From Parvimonas sp000223315 (lineage in GTDB: Bacteria > Bacillota > Clostridia > Tissierellales > Peptoniphilaceae): a stretch of DNA of 64,000 nt. A program made the translations under genes and the position numbers. The DNA is taken from assembly GCA_050262155.1 (NCBI GenBank), contig CP189843.1, forward strand, positions 930,001-994,000, read 5' to 3'. Below the pieces are notes generated by a model. It made no database searches, was not told where the DNA came from, and saw only the letters and a list, made by a program, of their open reading frames with translations. Positions 56,480 through 64,000 of this stretch are shown piece after piece (positions within the stretch are counted from its first letter, which is position 1; every line of letters begins with the position of its first letter).

Positions 56480-57412
56480 CTATTTTGATTTATTTTTTAT
56501 CTCTTCCATTATTCGTCTATTCAATTCCTCTGCAGCATTATATCCATACATCTTTTGACGCATATTTCTTGCTGCAACCTCAACAATTAAAGCTATATTT
56601 CTACCCGGTTTTACCGGAATTACAATATATGGAAGTTCAATTCCCAATATATTTTTAAAATTATCATCAAGACCTAATCTGTCATATTCCTTATCTTCTA
56701 CCCAATTCTCAAGTTCAATTACAAAATCAATTTCAGTAGATCTCTTTATTGCTCCAGAACCATATAATCTTTCAATATCTAAAATTCCAAGCCCTCTTAT
56801 CTCCAGGAAATGTCGAATGTTTTCAGGAGATTCTCCATAGAGCTTATTGTCTATTTTTATTATATCGACAGCATCATCCGCGACCAATCTATGTCCATTA
56901 GAAATAAGTTCCAAAGCTGTTTCACTCTTTCCTATACTGCTCTTTCCAATTATTAAAATTCCCATACCGAATACTTCAAGTAATCCGCCGTGAATTCTAA
57001 TTTCCTCACTTAAAGCAAATTCCAAAAAAACATTCATATTAGAGATCAACTTTGTAGTTCCATAATCTACTCTTAAAAGCGTTCTATTATGTTTTTTTGC
57101 CAAAGAATAAACTTCATAAGGTATGCTAATTCCATAACTGTAAATCAAAGCAGGAATTGAATAAGAAAAAATTTTATCAAAAATATTTCTTCTTTCGTCA
57201 AATGGTAAATATTTATTATAATATTCATGCTCCGGCTGACCGATTATTTGAATTCTTTTATATGCGAAATTATCAAAAAAGCCACATAACTGAAGACCGG
57301 GTCTGTTAACTTCATTAAAATCAATTTCTATCTTATCGTAATCATCACTCTTATAAACAATCTCTATCCCAAGTTTTTCAACCAGATCTTTTAATAGAAC
57401 ACTTTTTTTCAT
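56480..57412 (-). CDS. hprK: HPr kinase/phosphorylase
   Basis: A 310-residue HprK that phosphorylates HPr on Ser46 for carbon control. The Walker A GKSSIGKSETALEL, the phosphorylase signature HLEIRGLGILDIERLYG and the C-terminal RNMRQKMYGYNAAEELNRR are visible. GAGGGA precedes the ATG at 57412, two bases after the uvrC stop; the longer frame is not used. It is followed by murB. Confidence 0.96.
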   Translation of the reverse strand: MKKSVLLKDLVEKLGIEIVYKSDDYDKIEIDFNEVNRPGLQLCGFFDNFAYKRIQIIGQPEHEYYNKYLPFDERRNIFDKIFSYSIPALIYSYGISIPYEVYSLAKKHNRTLLRVDYGTTKLISNMNVFLEFALSEEIRIHGGLLEVFGMGILIIGKSSIGKSETALELISNGHRLVADDAVDIIKIDNKLYGESPENIRHFLEIRGLGILDIERLYGSGAIKRSTEIDFVIELENWVEDKEYDRLGLDDNFKNILGIELPYIVIPVKPGRNIALIVEVAARNMRQKMYGYNAAEELNRRIMEEIKNKSK

Positions 57413-57413
57413 A

Positions 57414-59276
57414 TTATCCCTCATTATTAAAAAATTCAAAAATATTTTTAGCAGTTTTATTATCCATTTTATCAACCATAAGAAGCTCTTCTATACTTGC
57501 CTTTTTTATTGCAGAAATGCTTCCAAAATGGGATAATAGTTTAATCTTTTTCACTTCTCCGACTCCCTTTATCTCATCAAGAACAGAATTTTGTAATTTT
57601 TTATTCTGTAAACTTCTATGATAGTTTATAGCAAATCTATGAACCTCTTCTTGAATGTCAAATAAAAACCTATATATATTAGTATTTATATCCAACTCGA
57701 TATAATTATCTTCAAAAATTATTCCTTTAGTCCTATGTTTGTCATTTTTAACAAGTCCTATAACCGGAACATCTAAATTTTTCTCCAAAAGAACTTCCTT
57801 TGCTACATTTACATGTCCCTTTCCACCGTCCATTAAAATTAAATCAGGCATTTCAGAAAAACTGATTCCAACGGAATTTATTTTTTCATCTAAAAATCTG
57901 TTAAATCTTCTTGTTAGCATTTCTCTATGACTTGAGTAGTCATCTTGCCCTATAACTGTCTTTATCTTAAATTTTCTATAATCTTTAGAACTCTTAAAAC
58001 CATTTTTATAGACTACCATACTTCCGACATTAAAATCTCCAGAAATATTTGAAATATCATAACATTCAATTCTATTTAAATTGTCAATTTCTAAAATATT
58101 TTTAAGATAATTAATAGCTTCTAAATATTTTATATTGATATTTTTACTGTCAAAAATATGTTTTATTAAAATTTCATTTGCATTTTTTTGCAAAATCTTC
58201 ATTTGATCAAATTTTACACCTTTTTTTGGATTTTTTACAGAAATTGTATTTTCAGAGAAAATATTTGATAAAAATAATGAAATTTCATTTAGAAATTTTT
58301 CCTCTGAATAGTCAATATAAATTTCCTTAACCTTATTATGATGAATTATGTAAAATTGTCTTATAACATTTGAAAACAGCTCATCAAACTCCAAGTCCAA
58401 AATATTTTCAACTATAAAATGTTTTCTATCAACTACAAGTCCATCATTTACAATAAAAATTGCAACAACCAAAATATTCTCAGCATAAGCATAAGAAATC
58501 AAATGATATTCCTTAAATTTCTTGATATTAAAAATCTGCTTAGTAAATAAATAATCAATTTCATTTAAGAAATCTCTATATTTCATCGCAAGTTCATATT
58601 CTTCTTTAGCTGATGACTGTTTCATTCTATTTAGTAAAATTTCTTTTATCTCAGTTGTATCTCCTGAAAGAAACTTAATAACTCTTTTAACATCATTATT
58701 ATAATTTTCTCTATCTATATTTTGAGTACATGGTGCTGAGCATCTTCCCAAATAATAACTCATACAAGGTCTTTGTAAAAACTTTCCTTTATCAAAGTTC
58801 AACTTACAATCTCTTATATTGTAAATCAATATTGATAATTCCATCAATTTTTCTAAGTCTGAAATTGTAGGAAAAGGCCCAAAATATTGAGCCTTATCTT
58901 CCTTAACATCTCTAACTTTTAAAATTTTAGGAAATTTTTCATTTGTAATTTTTATATAAGGATACTGTTTGTCGTCCTTTAAATTTATATTATACTTAGG
59001 TCTATTTTTCTTAATCAGATTTGCTTCTAAAACTAAACTTTCAGTTTCATTATTTACAATAATATATTCAAATCTGTGAATATGTTCTACCATAGATTGA
59101 ACTTTTTTGTATTTGTGATTTGTAGTAAAATATGACCTAACTCTATTCTTTAAAGAAACGGACTTTCCAACATAGATAACATTATCATCCTTATCATACA
59201 TTATATAAACTCCCGGTAAATCGGGTAGTTTTTTTAATTCATAATTTATATCAAATTCTCTTAAATTTCCTTGCAT
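57414..59276 (-). CDS. uvrC: Excinuclease ABC subunit C
   Basis: A 620-residue UvrC. The GIY-YIG domain is at the N-terminus (LPGVYIMYDKDDNVIYVGKS), followed by the Cys-rich CMSYYLGRCSAPC, a UVR motif (EYELAMKYRDFLNEID), the RNase H-like endonuclease with IECYDISN and DLILMDGGKGHV, and C-terminal HhH (EIKGVGEVKKIKLLSHFGS). It makes both incisions in nucleotide excision repair. It overlaps pepP by 16 bases. Confidence 0.97.
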   Translation of the reverse strand: MQGNLREFDINYELKKLPDLPGVYIMYDKDDNVIYVGKSVSLKNRVRSYFTTNHKYKKVQSMVEHIHRFEYIIVNNETESLVLEANLIKKNRPKYNINLKDDKQYPYIKITNEKFPKILKVRDVKEDKAQYFGPFPTISDLEKLMELSILIYNIRDCKLNFDKGKFLQRPCMSYYLGRCSAPCTQNIDRENYNNDVKRVIKFLSGDTTEIKEILLNRMKQSSAKEEYELAMKYRDFLNEIDYLFTKQIFNIKKFKEYHLISYAYAENILVVAIFIVNDGLVVDRKHFIVENILDLEFDELFSNVIRQFYIIHHNKVKEIYIDYSEEKFLNEISLFLSNIFSENTISVKNPKKGVKFDQMKILQKNANEILIKHIFDSKNINIKYLEAINYLKNILEIDNLNRIECYDISNISGDFNVGSMVVYKNGFKSSKDYRKFKIKTVIGQDDYSSHREMLTRRFNRFLDEKINSVGISFSEMPDLILMDGGKGHVNVAKEVLLEKNLDVPVIGLVKNDKHRTKGIIFEDNYIELDINTNIYRFLFDIQEEVHRFAINYHRSLQNKKLQNSVLDEIKGVGEVKKIKLLSHFGSISAIKKASIEELLMVDKMDNKTAKNIFEFFNNEG

Positions 59277-61036
59277 TGTTCTCTTAAGTATTCTAAATCA
59301 TGTCCACTTAAATATGGAGATAATTTTTCATAACACATCTTATTATAATCATTTAACCAAGTAATTTCTTCTTCACTCATTAATGATTTATCAACAGGTC
59401 TTGTATCAATAGGTACAACTGTTAAATTGTCAAATTTTAAGAATTGACCAAATTCAGTCATTTCATCTTTAACACAAACCATTATACTTTCAATTCTAAT
59501 TCCATGGCTACCGCTAATGTAGATGCCCGGTTCGTCAGAAGTTACCATTCCAACTTCCATTGGATATTCATTTCCGGCAGTACCTATTCTTTGAGGTCCT
59601 TCATGAACATTTAGTACATGACCAACACCATGTCCTGTTCCATGATTGAAGTTAATTCTTTGTTTCCATAGATTATATCTGGTAAAAGCATCTAAATATC
59701 CACCATTTGTTCCTTCTAAGAACTTAGCTTCCATTAAAGCAATATGTGCCTTTAAAACCAAAGTATAGTGATAAATTTCTTCCGGTTTTAATTCTCCAAG
59801 CGCAACAGTTCTAGTAATATCTGTTGTTCCGTCTAAATAGTGACCACCACTGTCTATTAAATATAATCCTCTTGGTTCAACCTTTACAGGATGTTCGTGA
59901 CTTGGTTTATAATGTGGCATTGAAGCATTTGCACCATAAGCGGAAATTGACTCAAAGCTGTCTTCAATAAATAAATCTTGTTGTTTTCTGAATTCCAATA
60001 ATTTTTCAGAAGCAATCATTTCTGTTATTGTTCCCGTTGAAACTCCTGTTTCCAACCAATTTAAGTATCTAACCAATGCAACACCATCCTTGATAAATGC
60101 ATTTTTAGTATTTTTTATTTCAACTTCATTTTTATGACATTTCATTATTGAAGTAAGATTTAATCCTGAAACAACATTTACTCCTCTAACTATTGATGAA
60201 TAAACTGCAACATTTGTCTTTCTGTTTTCTAAATATAAAGTTTTCTTTACTTCAATATCGGAAATATCTCTTGCTATAACTTCGTAAGCCTTAATTGAAA
60301 CATTATTTTCTTTTAAGTAGTTTGCAACTTCTTCTGATAATTTAGATTTATCAATATATAAATTACATGAATTTTCAGAAACCAATAAATATGAAATTAC
60401 AACAGGATTGCATTGAACATCATTTGCTCTAATATTCAAAAGATAAGCAATATCATCAAGTGATCCTATAAAATGATAATCTATTCCTCTTGACTTCATC
60501 ATTTCTCTAAGTCTTGCTATTCTATCTGAAGTTGATTCTCCTGAATATTTTTCATCAAAAATATAAACTTTACTATCAGGTTTTGCAGGACGTCCTTCTT
60601 CATTCCAAATTTCTCCAACATAATCAACATCAGTTATAAATTCAAAATTAGGTAATTTTTTTATTAAATTTTCATATTCTGCAACAGAAGTATTATTACC
60701 GTCAAAAGCAATTCTTCCTCTATTTGGAAATTCTTGTAATAAAAATTCTTCAATAGAAATTGATTCAGGAACACCCATTTTATAAAGTTCTACTTCTCCT
60801 ACAGCCAATTCTTTTGCTGCTTGAATAAAATATCTTCCATCAGTCCATAATCCTGACTTTTTATTAGTAATAACAGCAGTTCCTGCAGAACCTGTAAAAC
60901 CAGTTATAAACTCTCTAGTTTTATAATAATCTGCTAAATATTCAGATTGATGAGGATCTGAGCTAGGTACAATATAGGCATCTATATTTCTTTTAGCCAT
61001 CATTTTTCTCAACTTACTTATTCTTTCATTAATCAT
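59261..61036 (-). CDS. Xaa-Pro aminopeptidase, M24 family (eukaryotic-like long form)
   Basis: A 591-residue aminopeptidase P of the long form, with two creatinase-N domains (about 1-300) and a C-terminal M24 domain. Metal-site motifs are DSGGHYLDGTTDITRT (both Asp), GTGHGVGHVLNVHEGPQR (His) and TSDEPGIYISGSHGIRIE (Glu). It removes the N-terminal residue from Xaa-Pro peptides. GGGGGT precedes the ATG. Confidence 0.94.
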   Translation of the reverse strand: MINERISKLRKMMAKRNIDAYIVPSSDPHQSEYLADYYKTREFITGFTGSAGTAVITNKKSGLWTDGRYFIQAAKELAVGEVELYKMGVPESISIEEFLLQEFPNRGRIAFDGNNTSVAEYENLIKKLPNFEFITDVDYVGEIWNEEGRPAKPDSKVYIFDEKYSGESTSDRIARLREMMKSRGIDYHFIGSLDDIAYLLNIRANDVQCNPVVISYLLVSENSCNLYIDKSKLSEEVANYLKENNVSIKAYEVIARDISDIEVKKTLYLENRKTNVAVYSSIVRGVNVVSGLNLTSIMKCHKNEVEIKNTKNAFIKDGVALVRYLNWLETGVSTGTITEMIASEKLLEFRKQQDLFIEDSFESISAYGANASMPHYKPSHEHPVKVEPRGLYLIDSGGHYLDGTTDITRTVALGELKPEEIYHYTLVLKAHIALMEAKFLEGTNGGYLDAFTRYNLWKQRINFNHGTGHGVGHVLNVHEGPQRIGTAGNEYPMEVGMVTSDEPGIYISGSHGIRIESIMVCVKDEMTEFGQFLKFDNLTVVPIDTRPVDKSLMSEEEITWLNDYNKMCYEKLSPYLSGHDLEYLREQCKEI

Positions 61037-61146
61037 AATAATTACCCCCTTAAAAATTTAATTTTAACAATTATATTATAGCATTGTAAATTTAATATTT
61101 CAATAAATTTTAAAAACAATAATAAAAATCTTTTTAAAAGCAAAAA

Positions 61147-61176
61147 AATAGATACTATTTTAAAATAGTATCTATT
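61147..61176 (-). terminator. Terminator after the YerC-like gene
   Basis: A 30-bp perfect palindrome: AATAGATACTATTTT (61147-61161) and its complement (61162-61176), with A/T runs either side. It is 14 bases past the yerC-like stop codon. Confidence 0.85.
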
Positions 61177-61190
61177 AAAACTAAATATAA

Positions 61191-61505
61191 TTACTTCTTA
61201 CCCTTTAAATCTTTAGCAATTAATGCATCAAGAACTAACTCATAACCTTCTGCACCGAATTGCAATGATCTATTTACTCTACTAATTGTAGCTGTTGATG
61301 GTCCTGTTTCAAGTTCTATTTCATTGTAAGTTTTTCTAATCTTTAAAAGTTTAGCAACTTCCAATCTTTGAGAAATAGAATTTAATTCACGCAAAGTACA
61401 AACGTCTTCAAAGAAAGCATAACAATCATCCTTAGTTTTCAACATTAATATTGCTTCAAAAAACTCATCCAATTGTTTTGATTGTAATTTTTTTAAATTT
61501 GACAT
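61191..61505 (-). CDS. YerC/YecD family TrpR-like regulator
   Basis: A 104-residue protein with a TrpR-like helix-turn-helix: LRELNSISQRLEVAKLL and then ETGPSTATISRVNRSLQFG (about 68-86) as the DNA-binding helices. The target is unknown; family members are conserved in Firmicutes. GTGGAGG precedes the ATG. It is directly downstream of tRNA-Sec on the same strand. Confidence 0.92.
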   Translation of the reverse strand: MSNLKKLQSKQLDEFFEAILMLKTKDDCYAFFEDVCTLRELNSISQRLEVAKLLKIRKTYNEIELETGPSTATISRVNRSLQFGAEGYELVLDALIAKDLKGKK

Positions 61506-61600
61506 AACATACCTCCACTTTTTTATTTATTTCTTTACTTAATTATACTTCATTATATAATTATAGTCAAGTGCTAAATTAAATTTTATAAAAATAAAAT

Positions 61601-61697
61601 TGGCGGGAATATGTGGGAATCGAACCCACCTAAGAAGCTACAAACTCCTTATGCTGGTTTTGAAGACCAGAGAGCACACCAGAACTCATCTACTCCC
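61601..61697 (-). tRNA. selC: tRNA-Sec (anticodon TCA)
   Basis: A 97-nt tRNA with encoded CCA. It starts GGGAGTAGATGAG, has anticodon arm CTGGT-CTTCAAA-ACCAG (anticodon TCA), a long variable arm (AAGGAG...CTTCTT), T arm GTGGG-TTCGATT-CCCAC and ends ATTCCCGCCA. The extended acceptor and D stems and the TCA anticodon distinguish it from tRNA-Ser and tRNA-Leu. It means the organism uses selenocysteine, although no selA, selB, selD or selenoprotein gene is in the window. Confidence 0.95.
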
Positions 61698-61810
61698 ATA
61701 AAACAACATTAAGTATTATACATTATTTAATTAAAAAAATCAACCTTTTTACAAAAATTTTTCATAAATAAGTTGATTTGAATTCTAAATAGTATATTAA
61801 ATAAAAATTT

Positions 61811-62296
61811 TTATTTTTCTGAAAATTCTCCTATTTTTTCTGTTATCTCGTTAATTTTACTAACTCTATCAAATTTAACTCTCTTGATAGATTTGGAAAA
61901 TATTGCAGAAATCAAAACCCCAATCGCTATAGAGCCTGCATGTGCAACAGTGCTTATTCCACTATCTAAAGCTAATAAATACTGATTCTTTGCAAAATAT
62001 TCCATAGTATGATACATTCTATATCCGGGAACCAACATTACAATTCCAATATACATAAATACCGTAGAGGGCATTTTCAATTTTACAGAAAAATACTCTG
62101 CAAAAAGTCCAACAACTACAGATGCAATTAAATTACTGACTGAATTACCCAAATGTTTACTACAAAAATAATAAACAATCCAACTAATAGTTCCTGTGAT
62201 TGTGCAATAAATTATTGCTTTTTTTGGAACTATAAAAAAAATTGAAAACGCAATACTCGAAACAACAGCACAAATAATATTTAAAAATAAATCCAT
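61811..62296 (-). CDS. Threonine/serine exporter, ThrE_2-type subunit
   Basis: A 161-residue membrane protein of the ThrE C-terminal family (PF12821 type). Hydrophobic segments alternate at about 5-25, 28-45, 52-72, 77-95 and 118-137. Together with the preceding gene (62305-63096) it forms the split version of ThrE, with the two parts 8 bases apart. AGGTGG precedes the ATG. The substrate in this family is threonine or serine by analogy. Confidence 0.88.
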   Translation of the reverse strand: MDLFLNIICAVVSSIAFSIFFIVPKKAIIYCTITGTISWIVYYFCSKHLGNSVSNLIASVVVGLFAEYFSVKLKMPSTVFMYIGIVMLVPGYRMYHTMEYFAKNQYLLALDSGISTVAHAGSIAIGVLISAIFSKSIKRVKFDRVSKINEITEKIGEFSEK

Positions 62297-62304
62297 AAAA
62301 CCAC

Positions 62305-63096
62305 CTATCCAAAAAGTCTAAGAACTAAAACAACCCCTACTGCAATAGAAACTGCTGTAAATATTGCAGACATTATACCTATTATTCCGGACAAAATATC
62401 TCCTGATAAAATATCTCTCATTGAATTAGTTATCTGTATTCCGGGAAAAAGCGGAACAATTGATGCAATCATAATACTTGATAAATTTTCTATATGAACA
62501 AGTCTTGACATAGTCATAACAAAAAGAGCTACTGCACTTGCAGATAAAAAAGTTGCTATAAATGAAGGCAATCTATATTTTTCAATATAAATTATAAACG
62601 ACATCTCAACAAGCATAGCAATACATGCAGGAATAAAATCACCTAAAGTTCCACCAAAAATAAATGCTAAAAACGGAGCGGATAAAGTAATTAACAAAAC
62701 AGTAGCTACATTACTGTAAGAACTCCTATTTTTAATATTTTTTAATTCTATAAAAGCTTCATCAATATCAACTTTACCTGAAACAATATTTCTGGATAAA
62801 TCATTTAATAAAGCTATTTTTTCTAAATTCTTTCCCGAATCATTTAATCTTCTCATACTTGTATAATTTGTTCCATTATACACAAAAGAAATCATTACCA
62901 TATTACTTAAAGCAAAAGTATTTACAGCCTTAATATTTTTAAAAGATTTACAAATTCTATTTATACTATCCTCCACTCTATAAACTTCTCCTCCATTGTA
63001 AAGCAAATAGTAAGAAAATTTAATACTAAAATTTAATAATCTCTTTGCTTCATAATCGTTATTTATAGAATTAATCTTCATCGTTGTAGTCATCAT
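62305..63096 (-). CDS. Threonine/serine exporter, ThrE N-terminal (DUF1212) subunit
   Basis: A 263-residue protein of the ThrE N-terminal family. YNGGEVYRVEDSINRICKSF (about 34-53) is the family signature, then a soluble region and about five membrane segments from 126 to the end. GTNYTSMRRL is also typical. The exact start among the first ATGs (MMTTTMKIN) is uncertain; it overlaps the end of the upstream gene by about 26 bases and is translationally coupled to it. Confidence 0.88.
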   Translation of the reverse strand: MMTTTMKINSINNDYEAKRLLNFSIKFSYYLLYNGGEVYRVEDSINRICKSFKNIKAVNTFALSNMVMISFVYNGTNYTSMRRLNDSGKNLEKIALLNDLSRNIVSGKVDIDEAFIELKNIKNRSSYSNVATVLLITLSAPFLAFIFGGTLGDFIPACIAMLVEMSFIIYIEKYRLPSFIATFLSASAVALFVMTMSRLVHIENLSSIMIASIVPLFPGIQITNSMRDILSGDILSGIIGIMSAIFTAVSIAVGVVLVLRLFG

Positions 63097-63850
63097 TAAT
63101 ACGTTCTTCCATTTCTTTTAAAAATTTCCTTTTTGAACGGACAACATAAAAAATCAACAAAAACAAAATACCGGGAACAATCAACATAACAGGATTTTTT
63201 ACAAAATCTGAAATAGCTTCCATTCTTTTCTTATGATCTTCTTCGGATTTTTCATTAACTGCTTCTATTCTTTGTTTTTTTTCTTCTTCTGTCAATTCAT
63301 CATAGTTTTTACTAAAATCATCTTTAGGCTTAGTATATTTATTGGCTTCCAATCTTTTATTTTTTTCAATTTCATCAAGATTGGGAACATACTCTCCTTT
63401 ATTTATCATATTTTGAAATAATTTAACCTCAGCATTATGGGGATCTTTGTCATTTGCTAAAAATAGAGTCTCATAATTTCCGGAAGTAGCTTTAAAAATC
63501 CATGTTAAATCTAAAGTATTATCTTTTTTTAAAATACCAACAAAATAATCTCCTTTTGCAGGAACTAATCTACTATAACTATATTCTTTAAATTTTGGAA
63601 CTTCTATTTCATCAAGATTTTCTCCTAAAAATATTGTAGTAACTTTAACTTTAAATTTCCCATTTGAATCTTCAACAATATTTCCTATAAAAAAGCTTCT
63701 ATAGTCCATATCATAAATCCTATTTGCCCTGTCAAAATTATCATCTGCAAAAGAATTTTTAGAAACAAAGTTAAAACTTAAAACTGTAATTAAAAATACA
63801 ATTAAAACTCTTTCTATGATATATTTTATATTTAAAAATTTATTCTTCAT
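63071..63850 (-). CDS. Exported, membrane-anchored hypothetical protein
   Basis: A 259-residue protein, unrecognised. A signal peptide occupies about residues 1-35 (ending SFAD). A globular domain follows (36-140), then a highly charged coil (165-215, EEEKKQRIEAVNEKSEEDHKKR), a hydrophobic segment (about 221-240) and an acidic cytoplasmic tail. GAGGTG precedes the ATG. It overlaps the ThrE-like gene and probably forms an operon with it. Confidence 0.6.
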   Translation of the reverse strand: MKNKFLNIKYIIERVLIVFLITVLSFNFVSKNSFADDNFDRANRIYDMDYRSFFIGNIVEDSNGKFKVKVTTIFLGENLDEIEVPKFKEYSYSRLVPAKGDYFVGILKKDNTLDLTWIFKATSGNYETLFLANDKDPHNAEVKLFQNMINKGEYVPNLDEIEKNKRLEANKYTKPKDDFSKNYDELTEEEKKQRIEAVNEKSEEDHKKRMEAISDFVKNPVMLIVPGILFLLIFYVVRSKRKFLKEMEERINDDYNDED

Positions 63851-63890
63851 AAAATCACCTCTAGATATATTTTACCATAAACTTTTAATA

Positions 63891-63925
63891 AAAAATAGAG
63901 AAGGAATGAATTCTTCTCTATTTTT
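63891..63925 (-). terminator. Terminator at the right edge
   Basis: AAAAATAGAGAAG (63891-63903) pairs with CTTCTCTATTTTT (63913-63925) around 9 bases, with a T-run on both sides. It should close a minus-strand transcript entering from beyond the window. Nothing else is visible in 63926-64000. Confidence 0.88.
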
Positions 63926-64000
63926 ATAAATTTTAAGCTTTTTATTAAATAATTAAAAAGAATTTAGTTAATTTACTCTATAACTATAAATTACTTAACT

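Noticed and set aside
61601..61697. tRNA-Ser or tRNA-Leu, because of the long variable arm
   Set aside because: The anticodon is TCA in a 7-base loop and the acceptor and D stems are extended, as in tRNA-Sec.
1..64000. Insertion sequences, prophage or integrase genes
   Set aside because: No transposase, integrase, recombinase or terminal inverted repeat with target duplication was seen.

Overview
The window is AT-rich throughout, with short intergenic gaps and strong AGGAGG-type ribosome binding sites. Nearly every gene is on the minus strand; the flavodoxin gene is the only convincing plus-strand CDS. Gene content (hrcA-grpE-dnaK under a CIRCE operator, hprK-murB-rapZ-yvcK, yggS-sepF-ylmH-lspA, a T-box on leuS, tRNA-Sec) indicates a low-GC anaerobic Firmicute. 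The base composition and the C. difficile-like I-B operon fit a Parvimonas/Peptoniphilaceae-type organism, but that identification is an inference.

Positions 1-1425 hold two unrecognised genes. Positions 1426-3976 are a CRISPR array of 39 repeats (30 nt) and 38 spacers (34-40 nt), transcribed on the minus strand from a leader at 3977-4190. Positions 4191-9586 are a compact type III effector module: an HD-less Cas10, Csm3-, Csm4- and Csm5-like proteins, and an Mrr/DUF6602-like nuclease. No csm2, csm6 or CARF gene is visible. Positions 9651-18057 are a complete type I-B operon (cas6-cas8b-cas7-cas5-cas3-cas4-cas1-cas2), with a strong internal start in cas8b that would make the Cas11 small subunit. 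The III module has no adaptation genes, no Cas6 and no array of its own, so it probably shares those of I-B.

Positions 18124-64000 are housekeeping: transketolase; the heat-shock operon; flavodoxin; HAD, CYTH, metallophosphoesterase, patatin and Nudix enzymes; leuS with promoter and T-box; MATE, hslO, grpB, csp, tdk, a cyclophilin; the cell-division cluster (HlyD-like, yggS, sepF, ylmH, lspA, ung, rluD); purA; two PAP2 proteins; rsmA-rnmV-tatD-metG; mtaB-rsmE-prmA-dnaJ; yvcK-rapZ-murB-hprK-uvrC-pepP; a YerC regulator; tRNA-Sec; and a split ThrE-type exporter.

Between about 23.9 and 47.4 kb, fourteen genes carry about nineteen frame breaks, many at homopolymers and several in normally indispensable genes (leuS, sepF). 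The flanking 23 kb and 17 kb show none. I treat most as probable sequencing indels. These genes are listed over their full extent as frame-disrupted. Where a ribosome binding site argues for it, start codons were moved inward from the longest open frame (dnaK, dnaJ, hprK, murB, rsmA, rsmE, mtaB, cas2, cas6, cas8b, csm3, sepF and others).
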